The position numbers and the translations under genes are program-made. The notes beneath the pieces are model-generated. The model saw only the letters and a list, made by a program, of their open reading frames with translations. It searched no databases and was not told the DNA's origin. From Yersinia alsatica (GTDB lineage: Bacteria > Pseudomonadota > Gammaproteobacteria > Enterobacterales > Enterobacteriaceae): a DNA stretch of 64,000 bases. Location: assembly GCF_902170305.1 (NCBI RefSeq), contig NZ_CABHWW010000026.1, forward strand, positions 62,001 to 126,000, given 5' to 3'. Position 1 is the stretch's first letter. Each line of letters opens with the position of its first letter. Shown here one piece after another: positions 55,096 to 62,226 of the stretch.

Positions 55096-56004
55096 CTATT
55101 CCGCTGGCTTTCTCAGCACATTGCGCAAAGCTTCTTCCAGTTCGAAATAGCGGAATGCGAAGCCAGCTTCTTCCAGCCGTTTGGGTACTGCCCGCTGTCC
55201 CCCCAATACTAATGCCGCCGACTCCCCCAGTAATAAGCGAATGGCTGCCGCAGGGGTGCGAATTACGGCTGGGCGATCGAGTACTTCTGCCAGTGTGGCA
55301 ATAAATTGTTCGTTATGGACCGGATAAGGGGAAACCATATTGAATGGGCCATTCAATCCATCGGTGGTCAGTAAATAATGGATACCATGAACCATATCAT
55401 CAATATGTATCCACGGCAGGTATTGGCGGCCATCGCCGATTGGGCCACCCAGACCAAGGCGCAACAGCGGTACCATTTTGGCTAATGCACCACCATGAGG
55501 CGCTAATACAATACCGGTACGTAGCAAGCAAACCCGGGTATGGTTGCTGTAGGCTGCCAATGCCAGGCTTTCCCAGCGTGCGCATAACTGATGAGTAAAC
55601 TCATCATGTGGTGCCTCATCTTCAGTGACCAATGCTTGCCCCTGATCGCCATAAAATCCGACCGCAGACCCTGAAATAAACACTGCCGGCGGCTGACTAC
55701 TGGCTTTAATTAATGCTGTCAGTTTCTCGGTTATCTGCCAGCGGCTTTGGCATAAAATTTCTTTCTGCTGTGAAGTCCAACGTTTCTCAGCAATAGGCTC
55801 ACCCGCCAGATTAATCACCGCATCAAAATCATTGAGGTCATGCTTATCATTCAAGGTTGACCAACAGGTGACTTGCGAACCGAGTACCTTATTTGCTCGC
55901 TGTGGGTCACGGGTTAAGGCCGTTATTTGATGGGCTTGCGACAAAAGAAAAGCACTCAGACTACGCCCGATCAGTCCTGTAGCTCCAGTGATTAAAATAC
56001 GCAT
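55096..56004 (-). CDS. yfcH: TIGR01777-family SDR epimerase YfcH
   Basis: 303-residue extended short-chain dehydrogenase-like protein, E. coli YfcH homolog. Start [16 protein letters not shown] is the NAD(P) Rossmann motif; later [27 protein letters not shown] and [16 protein letters not shown] fix the family. Function unknown (possible nucleoside-diphosphate sugar epimerase). I choose ATG 56004, with GGAGA 6 bases upstream; the open frame 25 codons before is not supported. Confidence 0.92.
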   Translation of the reverse strand: MRILITGATGLIGRSLSAFLLSQAHQITALTRDPQRANKVLGSQVTCWSTLNDKHDLNDFDAVINLAGEPIAEKRWTSQQKEILCQSRWQITEKLTALIKASSQPPAVFISGSAVGFYGDQGQALVTEDEAPHDEFTHQLCARWESLALAAYSNHTRVCLLRTGIVLAPHGGALAKMVPLLRLGLGGPIGDGRQYLPWIHIDDMVHGIHYLLTTDGLNGPFNMVSPYPVHNEQFIATLAEVLDRPAVIRTPAAAIRLLLGESAALVLGGQRAVPKRLEEAGFAFRYFELEEALRNVLRKPAE

Positions 56005-56563
56005 AGCCAATCTCCGTTTATCCCTTATTGCTTTTGTGTGGTAGCGGTAATGTCTGCTTATCGGCTTCTCTTTTAGCATAGGTGATTCTGGGTGCTTCTC
56101 CTACGATGCTGAGCACATCCTGGATTAATTTTTTCATCCAGAGAGTATGCCGCTAGCAGCTCAATCACGGGTAAGAAGAATGTCCATATGTTGTCAGCGG
56201 CATCATTTGAGAAAATAAAAAAATAATAACTAAATAAATCCCGCATTCTGTCCGATTAATACAGTATTGTGCGTTCAGGTATTACCAGTTTGCAGGTGCA
56301 GTTGTGGCCTAAGTACTTTATTACTTCTGAGCGCTGACAATGGTTTTAAGGCATACGCGACGACTTTTAAAACACTGAATTGATGATTTTCTGCTAGAGT
56401 AAACATACTAATTTGAATAGAAAAGAGGCTGCCAGCCCTTTCCCCTAGTGAAGTTGGATGTTTTATAAAAAATGTTGGGTGTTTTATAAAAACTCACGGT
56501 GGCTTATAAATCCTCCGGCTGAGATCTGGTTGTGATCTCATTGTTGTTCATACACTTTTTCAG
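56005..56563. other. Long spacer with phased AT repeats before the EAL gene
   Basis: A 559-base spacer, with no convincing gene. It holds three phased AT-rich repeats: TGTTTTATAAAAA at 56459 and 56480, and the diverged TGGCTTATAAATC at 56500 (20-21 base spacing). They lie 60-110 bases before the EAL start, probably a regulator or nucleoid-protein site. E. coli has folX in this area; no trace was seen. Confidence 0.5.
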
Positions 56564-56569
56564 GTGCGC

Positions 56570-57262
56570 ATGAAGCTAAACATCGAAGTTAATTGTTCTT
56601 ATGTGTGTGAGCCTATACATAAGCAAGACGGTAGCTTATTAGCGGTTGAGCTATTAAGCCGATTTTCAGCTAAATCGGTCGATACCCCCATTGATGTCGA
56701 ACATTTTATTAAAGAATTGGATGTGGGTGGAAAGACTGATTTATTCCAAGACCAATTACGTGCGGTGAAAGCCCACAGCGATTGGTTTATCACTAACAAT
56801 GTTTTGCTTTCGATTAATATCGATTTTGACTTGGCCAGTGTGATTGTTACTGATGATTCGACTCGCCAAATGCTAGATGAAATGCCTTTCTTAAGGCTGG
56901 AAATCATGGAGACATTTTCCAATTTATCCGATGGAATGAATAATCCATTGCTACGTGAATTGGCTGAGTTGTATCCACTATGGCTCGATGATTTGGGTAG
57001 AGGTGATTCCACTTTGAATGCAGTCACTGCCAATATTTTTGAGTACGTAAAAATTGATAAGCATTTCTTCTGGCAGCATAACAAGCACACTTTCCCTATC
57101 TTAATAAATAATATTAAGAAATATTGTCTCGGGGTTATTGTCGTTGGCGTAGAAAATCAGGATGAGTCAGAACAGCTCAAGGGCAGTAATATTGATGCTA
57201 TGCAAGGGTATTTATTCAATCAGCTCACACTGGATGAACTGGTATCGCAACCTTCACTATAA
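56570..57262 (+). CDS. Stand-alone EAL-domain c-di-GMP phosphodiesterase (PdeH-like)
   Basis: 230-residue single-domain EAL protein, predicted to cut c-di-GMP to pGpG. The catalytic set looks complete: Glu27 in AVELLSRF (variant EAL), Asn83 in SINIDF, Glu111 in LRLEIMET, Asp140-Asp141 in WLDDLGRG, Lys161 in YVKIDKHFF, Glu195 in VVGVENQDE and Gln212 in AMQGYLF. It lacks a sensor or membrane segment, like E. coli PdeH, which sets motility. ATG 56570 has AGG 5 bases upstream. It may oppose the PAS-GGDEF cyclase at 20.3 kb. Confidence 0.88.
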   Translation: MKLNIEVNCSYVCEPIHKQDGSLLAVELLSRFSAKSVDTPIDVEHFIKELDVGGKTDLFQDQLRAVKAHSDWFITNNVLLSINIDFDLASVIVTDDSTRQMLDEMPFLRLEIMETFSNLSDGMNNPLLRELAELYPLWLDDLGRGDSTLNAVTANIFEYVKIDKHFFWQHNKHTFPILINNIKKYCLGVIVVGVENQDESEQLKGSNIDAMQGYLFNQLTLDELVSQPSL

Positions 57263-57281
57263 CGATTTCTCTTCACACAAT

Positions 57282-57316
57282 GCTGACATTATTCTGTAAT
57301 GTCGGCGGTGTCTTTT
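57282..57316 (+). terminator. Terminator of the EAL gene
   Basis: GCTGACATTA/TAATGTCGGC stem (one T-G pair), 5-base loop TTCTG; TCTTTTAC follows. Confidence 0.7.
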
Positions 57317-57352
57317 ACGATAAAATTTTCTTATGGCGGATAATGGCTTTTA

Positions 57353-57366
57353 TCGGATTAATCCGA
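57353..57366. promoter_or_regulatory. 14-bp palindrome upstream of yfcE
   Basis: TCGGATTAATCCGA is perfect, 103 bases upstream of the yfcE ATG. A likely regulator site of unknown protein. Confidence 0.55.
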
Positions 57367-57468
57367 CGGATTGGATGATAGAATAAAGCCACATTGAGTT
57401 CTCATTATCTACCTTGGTTGTATGCATAGCCTGATTTAATGAGATTAAACCTAAGAGACGACGATACC

Positions 57469-58023
57469 ATGAAGTTAATGTTTGCTTCTGATTTGCATGG
57501 GTCGCTACCGGCTACAGAAAAAGTTCTGGAAATTTTTGAACGTAGTCAGGCGCAATGGTTGGTGCTATTGGGTGACTTGCTCAATCATGGGCCTCGCAAT
57601 GCATTACCGGCAGGCTATCAGCCAGCGGCGGTAGCAGAATGCCTTAATCCCTATAAAAACAACATTATCGCGGTGCGTGGCAACTGCGACAGTGAAGTCG
57701 ATCAAATGTTATTGCAGTTCCCGATGATGGCGGGTTGGCAGCAGATTATTATGCCAGAAACGCGCCTATTTTTGACGCATGGTCACCTTTATCATCCCGC
57801 TGCTCTTCCTCCGTTGCGTCATGGGGACGTCTTAGTTTATGGTCATACTCATCTGCCTCAGGCACAGTGGCAGGATGAGGTGATATGCTTTAATCCTGGC
57901 TCGGTCAGTATCCCAAAAGGAGGATACCCGGCGAGTTATGGCATGTTGGATGGCGGTGTTTTACAGGTTCTGACCCTACAAAATGATGAACCTGTCGCCC
58001 AGTTGGCATTAAAAACTAAATAA
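57469..58023 (+). CDS. yfcE: Metallophosphoesterase YfcE
   Basis: 184-residue phosphodiesterase of the calcineurin-like fold; E. coli YfcE is a Mn-dependent enzyme on model phosphodiesters with unknown native substrate. Metal ligands: [43 protein letters not shown] 57469 is favoured by homology ([20 protein letters not shown]); the upstream frame is open by ten codons. Paired with yfcD 61 bases downstream as in E. coli. Confidence 0.93.
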   Translation: MKLMFASDLHGSLPATEKVLEIFERSQAQWLVLLGDLLNHGPRNALPAGYQPAAVAECLNPYKNNIIAVRGNCDSEVDQMLLQFPMMAGWQQIIMPETRLFLTHGHLYHPAALPPLRHGDVLVYGHTHLPQAQWQDEVICFNPGSVSIPKGGYPASYGMLDGGVLQVLTLQNDEPVAQLALKTK

Positions 58024-58084
58024 ATATATATACCTCTTGATTAACAATTGCGCGGATACGCGCCCAGATAGAAGGTTTCAGAGG

Positions 58085-58633
58085 ATGGTGGAGCAAAATC
58101 CAGCAGCAGTCATCGAGTGGGTTGATATTGTTGATGAGCAAAATGAAGTTATTGCTCAATCCAGTCGTCAACAAATGCGAGCTCAACGACTACGCCACCG
58201 TGCTACCTATATTGTGGTGCACGATGGAATGGGCAAAATTCTGGTACAACGTCGTACTGAGAACAAAGATTTCTATCCCGGAAAACTGGACGCAACCGCC
58301 GGTGGAGTGGTGCAAAGTGGTGAAAACTACCTTGAATCAGCCCGTCGCGAAGCGGAAGAAGAGTTAGGGATTGCAGGGGTGCCTTTCGCTGAGCATGGTC
58401 AGTTTTACTTTGAAGAAGAGTGCTGCCGCGTGTGGGGGGCCTTGTTCAGCTGTGTCTCCCATGGGCCATTTGCATTGCAGGCAGAAGAGATAGATGAAGT
58501 TCGTTGGATGCTGCCGGAAGAAATTACCGCCCGCTGCGACGAGTTCACGCCAGACTCCCTAAAAGCCCTGTCGCTGTGGCTAACACGCAATAATGAACAG
58601 GATTACGGAAAAATCACCCCGCGAGAAAATTGA
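58085..58633 (+). CDS. yfcD: Nudix hydrolase YfcD
   Basis: 182-residue Nudix hydrolase. The Nudix box is complete ([24 protein letters not shown]-type sequence, about residues 79-101), and the region around [19 protein letters not shown] is as in isopentenyl diphosphate isomerase-like members. Substrate unknown. ATG 58085 ([16 protein letters not shown]) has AAGG about 9 bases upstream; an upstream TTG start is rejected. Confidence 0.93.
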   Translation: MVEQNPAAVIEWVDIVDEQNEVIAQSSRQQMRAQRLRHRATYIVVHDGMGKILVQRRTENKDFYPGKLDATAGGVVQSGENYLESARREAEEELGIAGVPFAEHGQFYFEEECCRVWGALFSCVSHGPFALQAEEIDEVRWMLPEEITARCDEFTPDSLKALSLWLTRNNEQDYGKITPREN

Positions 58634-58649
58634 TCTACATCAGCCATAA

Positions 58650-58673
58650 AAAAGCCCCTTAGCAGGGGCTTTT
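58650..58673. terminator. Bidirectional terminator between yfcD and the PTS IIC gene
   Basis: AAAAGCCCC/GGGGCTTTT 9-bp stem with loop TTAGCA; A and T flanks suit both strands. Confidence 0.92.
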
Positions 58674-58698
58674 CGCGTTATTGCCTTTCTCTTACTGA

Positions 58699-59955
58699 TT
58701 ATCGAACAATAATACCCAGCAAAATACCCAGAGCACCGAAGTCAGCATCGCTGAATGTGGTGTTGGCAAAACCGATATCGCCCAACACTGGCAGCAAGAA
58801 CACTGGCAGGAAGGTAATTAATAAGCCTTGTGCGAATGCCCCCAGAATGGCACCGCGGCGTCCGCCAGTTGCATTACCAAACACCCCGGCAGCAGCACCG
58901 ACGAAGAAGTGAGGCACGACACCTGGGATAATTACCGTCATGTTCATCAAATACAGCGCGAACATCCCGATAAGACCTGCAGCAAAGCTGCTCAAGAAGC
59001 CAACCAATACGGCATTTGGCGCGTAAGGGAAGACGACCGGGCAATCCAGCGCAGGTTTAGCATTAGGGACTAACTTGTCTGAAATCCCTTTAAACGCGGG
59101 CACTATCTCAGCAATAACCATACGCACACCTTGCAAGATGATGTACACACCTGCGGCGAAAGTAATGGATTGCATCAGTGAGAACATGAACCAGTTTTTG
59201 CCGCCACTCAGGCTTTTCACCACTTCCGGCCCGGCAAACAGGCAGGTGACGATGAAAATAATACACATGGTAAAGGAGATAGCGACCGGTGTATCACGCA
59301 AGAACAGCAGGCTTTTTGGCACATTCATGTCTTCAGTCGAATGTTCTTTATTACCAAATTTGCTGCCGATAAAACCAGCTAAGACATAAGACAGAGTAGA
59401 GAAGTGGCCAATTGCCACGTCATCAGAACCTGTCACCTTTTTCATGTAAGGGTGAGCGATCGCGGGGAAGAAGACCATGGCAACCCCAACTACCAGCGAA
59501 CCGATAACAATCAGTGTTACCCCACTGATCCCGGCAGTTGCCAGAATAACGGCCACCATCATCGACATAAACAGCGTGTGGTGCCCGGTCAGGAAGATAA
59601 ACTTCCAAGGTGTAAAGCGAGCAATCAGAATATTGATAACCATAGCGAAGAACATAATCATCGCCATTTCTTTACCAAAACTTTTTTGTGCTACTGACAC
59701 AATGGCTTCGTTATTGGGCACGACGCCCTGAATACCGAAAGCATGTTGGAAAATATTGGCGAAATCACCCAGAGATGACACTACCAAGCCAGCACCGGCA
59801 CCCAAAATCACAAAACCCATGATGGTTTTGACGGTGCCTTTGATACATTCCGTGACCGGTTTTTTCTGTGCAATCAGGCCGATTAAAGCAATCAGACCTA
59901 CCAACACCGCCGGTTCGGAGAGAACATCACTCATTAAAAAGCGAAAGAAATCCAT
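58699..59955 (-). CDS. PTS ascorbate-family IIC permease (UlaA/SgaT-like)
   Basis: 418-residue membrane permease of the SgaT/UlaA family with about 11 helices. Motifs: GTVKTIMGFVILGAGAGLVV, FTPWKFIFLTGHHTLFMS, VGAAAGVFGNATGGRRGAI. Homologs import L-ascorbate or other sugars; UlaA itself is longer (about 465), and lactate-like or polyol variants (SgcC) exist, so the substrate here is open. It is the last gene of the IIA-IIB-IIC operon, converging on yfcD. Confidence 0.9.
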   Translation of the reverse strand: MDFFRFLMSDVLSEPAVLVGLIALIGLIAQKKPVTECIKGTVKTIMGFVILGAGAGLVVSSLGDFANIFQHAFGIQGVVPNNEAIVSVAQKSFGKEMAMIMFFAMVINILIARFTPWKFIFLTGHHTLFMSMMVAVILATAGISGVTLIVIGSLVVGVAMVFFPAIAHPYMKKVTGSDDVAIGHFSTLSYVLAGFIGSKFGNKEHSTEDMNVPKSLLFLRDTPVAISFTMCIIFIVTCLFAGPEVVKSLSGGKNWFMFSLMQSITFAAGVYIILQGVRMVIAEIVPAFKGISDKLVPNAKPALDCPVVFPYAPNAVLVGFLSSFAAGLIGMFALYLMNMTVIIPGVVPHFFVGAAAGVFGNATGGRRGAILGAFAQGLLITFLPVFLLPVLGDIGFANTTFSDADFGALGILLGIIVR

Positions 59956-59967
59956 GCCAGCCTCCGG

Positions 59968-60255
59968 TTACAAAGCGCCTAATTCGGTTAAAGCCACAGA
60001 CAAACGTTCTTTCATGGCTTTCTTATCGATCATGTTATCCAACGCAACGATTTTTCCGCCGACAGCCTGAGCAACTAACTGCTCGGCAATGTCTTTGGTG
60101 CCGATGAAAATGTCACTGGGTGTCCCTTTGGCAGAGCCCAAGTCAACATGATCAACTTCAGCACTGACCGCCAATTCTTTCAGAATGTTTTTGATGCTGA
60201 TTTCCATCATCAGGCTGGTACCTAAACCGTTACCGCAAACCACTGTAATTTTCAT
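59968..60255 (-). CDS. PTS ascorbate-family IIB component
   Basis: 95-residue IIB of the UlaB/SgaB type with phospho-Cys in the P-loop-like VVCGNGLGTSLMM. ATG 60255 has AGGGGAA upstream. It follows IIC gene order with 12 bases between, and is separated from IIA by an ERIC element of about 127 bases. Confidence 0.9.
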   Translation of the reverse strand: MKITVVCGNGLGTSLMMEISIKNILKELAVSAEVDHVDLGSAKGTPSDIFIGTKDIAEQLVAQAVGGKIVALDNMIDKKAMKERLSVALTELGAL

Positions 60256-60268
60256 TTTCTTTCCCCTT

Positions 60269-60395
60269 ATTCCCGCCATCTTTCAAGCTGCACGTGCGTT
60301 GGCTATGCTCAATAACCTGAATCACTTACCACAGTAAGCTCATCGGGATTATCTCGTTTGCCGCCTTCCTGCAACTCGAATTATTTTGGGTATAG
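60269..60395. repeat. ERIC element between IIA and IIB of the second PTS operon
   Basis: CCATCTTTCAAGCTGCAC left arm, core ATCACTTACCACAGTAAGCTC with ATCGGGAT, right arm CTGCAACTCGAATT and terminal GGGTATA. Belongs to the same core subfamily as the array at 15.9 kb. It is inside an operon, between IIA and IIB. Confidence 0.88.
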
Positions 60396-60422
60396 AATTA
60401 TTATCTGAACCTAATGTGGTGC

Positions 60423-60866
60423 TTAATAACGCGCAATGACTGACAAAATATCCTGCTGCGTTTTGGCATTAAGTAAGGTGGTCACATCGTTATCGTTATC
60501 GAACAACTGAGCGAGTTGAGAAATAGCCTCGATATGGCTAGTGCTGTCTGTCGCGCTTAACACTATGAGCAGTTTTACCGGGTCATTACCTTCAGCATTG
60601 AAAGTGACGCCCTCGGTGATGACGGTTAATGCCAAAGAGAGTTTATTCGCCCCTTCTTCCGGGCGGGCATGCGGCATAGCAATCCCCGGTCCGACCACGT
60701 AGTAAGGGCCAATGGCCTCATGGGAGCGATAAATCGCCTCGACATAACGAGGTTCAATGGAGCCATTATCAATTAACGGCTGGCATGAAATCGCGATGGC
60801 ATCGCGCCAATCTTTTGCGTGGCTGACCACCTGAATGACGTCTGGCGTTAACAGTGTTTTTAACAT
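60423..60866 (-). CDS. PTS fructose/ascorbate-family IIA component
   Basis: 148-residue IIA of the PTS EIIA-2 (mannitol/fructose/UlaC) fold. The phosphorylated His66 lies in PGIAMPHARPEEGANKLS. ATG 60866 (MLKTLLTPDV) is used; an in-frame TTG six codons upstream is possible, as GGGAG fits neither perfectly. First gene of the operon, facing the LacI regulator across three palindromic operators. Confidence 0.9.
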   Translation of the reverse strand: MLKTLLTPDVIQVVSHAKDWRDAIAISCQPLIDNGSIEPRYVEAIYRSHEAIGPYYVVGPGIAMPHARPEEGANKLSLALTVITEGVTFNAEGNDPVKLLIVLSATDSTSHIEAISQLAQLFDNDNDVTTLLNAKTQQDILSVIARY

Positions 60867-60925
60867 GATATTTATGACTCCCAATGACTGTTAACAGGAG
60901 AGTAGATAGTTATCACTGCTATTAA

Positions 60926-60941
60926 TGTGATGAATATCTCA
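60926..60941. promoter_or_regulatory. CRP-like site upstream of the second PTS operon
   Basis: TGTGATGAATATCTCA has TGTGA-N6-TCTCA; three bases from the first palindrome. Consistent with catabolite activation of the IIA-IIB-IIC operon. Confidence 0.5.
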
Positions 60942-60943
60942 AA

Positions 60944-60957
60944 TGATAGCGCTACCT
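60944..60957. promoter_or_regulatory. Operator O1 (imperfect) of the second PTS operon
   Basis: TGATAGCGCTACCT shares 11 of 14 bases with the perfect palindromes O2 and O3 and overlaps O2 by one base. Confidence 0.6.
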
Positions 60958-60970
60958 GATAGCGCTATCA
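60957..60970. promoter_or_regulatory. Operator O2 of the second PTS operon
   Basis: Perfect 14-bp palindrome TGATAGCGCTATCA. Confidence 0.85.
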
Positions 60971-60977
60971 AAATTTG

Positions 60978-60991
60978 TGATAGCGCTATCA
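60978..60991. promoter_or_regulatory. Operator O3 of the second PTS operon
   Basis: Second perfect TGATAGCGCTATCA, 21 bases (two turns) from O2. The three sites lie between the divergent IIA and LacI genes. Confidence 0.85.
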
Positions 60992-61115
60992 TTTGCCGCA
61001 CCCTGGGCTTTGGCTATCTAGGAATAAGCCATATACAATGCAATGTATTGTCGGGGCCAATGCGGAATGGCTGGTTGCTATAAGGCAAGAAATTTTAATC
61101 AGGCAGGAAATCAGC

Positions 61116-62147
61116 ATGGAAAAAACGCGCAAGCGCCGTAATACCGGGCGGGTCACTCTATCGGATGTGGCGAATTACGCCGGGGTAGGGTCGATGACTG
61201 TTTCCAGAGCGCTGCGAACGCCGGAGCAGGTTTCAGATAAGTTACGTGAGAAAATAGAACAAGCGGTTGAAACACTGGGCTATATTCCTAACCGTGCGGC
61301 TGGGGCATTAGCATCCGGCCACAGTGATACCATCGCCGTTTTAATACCGTCATTGACGGATAAAGCCAGCTCCCGATTTATGCAGGCGCTGCAACAGATT
61401 CTGAATAAAAATGAGTTTCAGTTATTACTTGGTTGCCATGAATATAATCAGCGCAAAGAAGCTGAAATACTGATGACCTTGTTACAGAGCAATCCGGCCG
61501 CCGTGGTGATATTTGGCTCACAATTAGCGGATAAAACTTATCAGCTGCTTGAGCGGGCGAATATTCCAACAGTTAACGTGGTTGGGTCTTATTTCAAAGC
61601 GGCGAAGATTACCCTTGAGGCGGCTTTCTTTGAGTCAGCCTATGAATTGAGCCGTCATTTGTTGGAGCGGGGTTACCATAATATTGGCTTTATTGGCGCT
61701 CATATGGATAACCGCTTGCAGCGCCAGCAACTGAATGGCTGGCATAAAGCGATGTTAGAGCATTACAAGAATGGCGATCAAACCGTCACTACGCCGGAGA
61801 GTGCCAGTTTACAGTTTGGTCGTTATGCCCTGACAGAAATACTCCAGCGCCAACCTGAATTGGATGCAGTGATATGTAGCCATGAAGATATTGCTCTTGG
61901 TGTGTTATTTGAGTGCCAACGGCGGCTGTTGAAAATACCTAGCGGAATTGCAGTGGCCTGTTTAGACGGTTCTGACAGTTGCGACCAAACCCATCCCACC
62001 CTGACATCAATGCGCATTGATTATAAAAAAATGGGGAAAGAAGCCGGTAAGATGCTGATTAATATGCTAGATAATGACGACGACGAGGAAGATGAACCTC
62101 TTAGTCAGAGTTTTAGCTATAAGTTCGAACCAAGGCAAAGTACCTGA
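61116..62147 (+). CDS. LacI/GntR-type regulator of the second PTS operon
   Basis: 343-residue regulator, GntR/IdnR-like member of the LacI family. Helix-turn-helix VTLSDVANYAGVGSMTVSRAL, hinge TLGYIPNRAAGALAS, then an effector domain. The acidic C-terminal stretch (DNDDDEEDEPL) is unusual. ATG 61116 has AGGA about 8 bases upstream; the frame is open 41 codons before but the initial residues have no DNA-binding similarity. It probably binds the TGATAGCGCTATCA palindromes at 60944-60991. Confidence 0.9.
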   Translation: MEKTRKRRNTGRVTLSDVANYAGVGSMTVSRALRTPEQVSDKLREKIEQAVETLGYIPNRAAGALASGHSDTIAVLIPSLTDKASSRFMQALQQILNKNEFQLLLGCHEYNQRKEAEILMTLLQSNPAAVVIFGSQLADKTYQLLERANIPTVNVVGSYFKAAKITLEAAFFESAYELSRHLLERGYHNIGFIGAHMDNRLQRQQLNGWHKAMLEHYKNGDQTVTTPESASLQFGRYALTEILQRQPELDAVICSHEDIALGVLFECQRRLLKIPSGIAVACLDGSDSCDQTHPTLTSMRIDYKKMGKEAGKMLINMLDNDDDEEDEPLSQSFSYKFEPRQST

Positions 62148-62178
62148 CAGCATCAGTCAAGGGTATAAATAACCCAAC

Positions 62179-62205
62179 AAAAACGCCAGCACGAGGCTGG
62201 CGTTT
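62179..62205. terminator. Bidirectional terminator between the LacI gene and pta
   Basis: AAACGCCAGC/GCTGGCGTTT stem with loop ACGAG; T-rich flank serves the minus-strand pta, AT flank the plus-strand gene. Confidence 0.9.
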
Positions 62206-62226
62206 GTATACGGCTTAACTGGAAGA

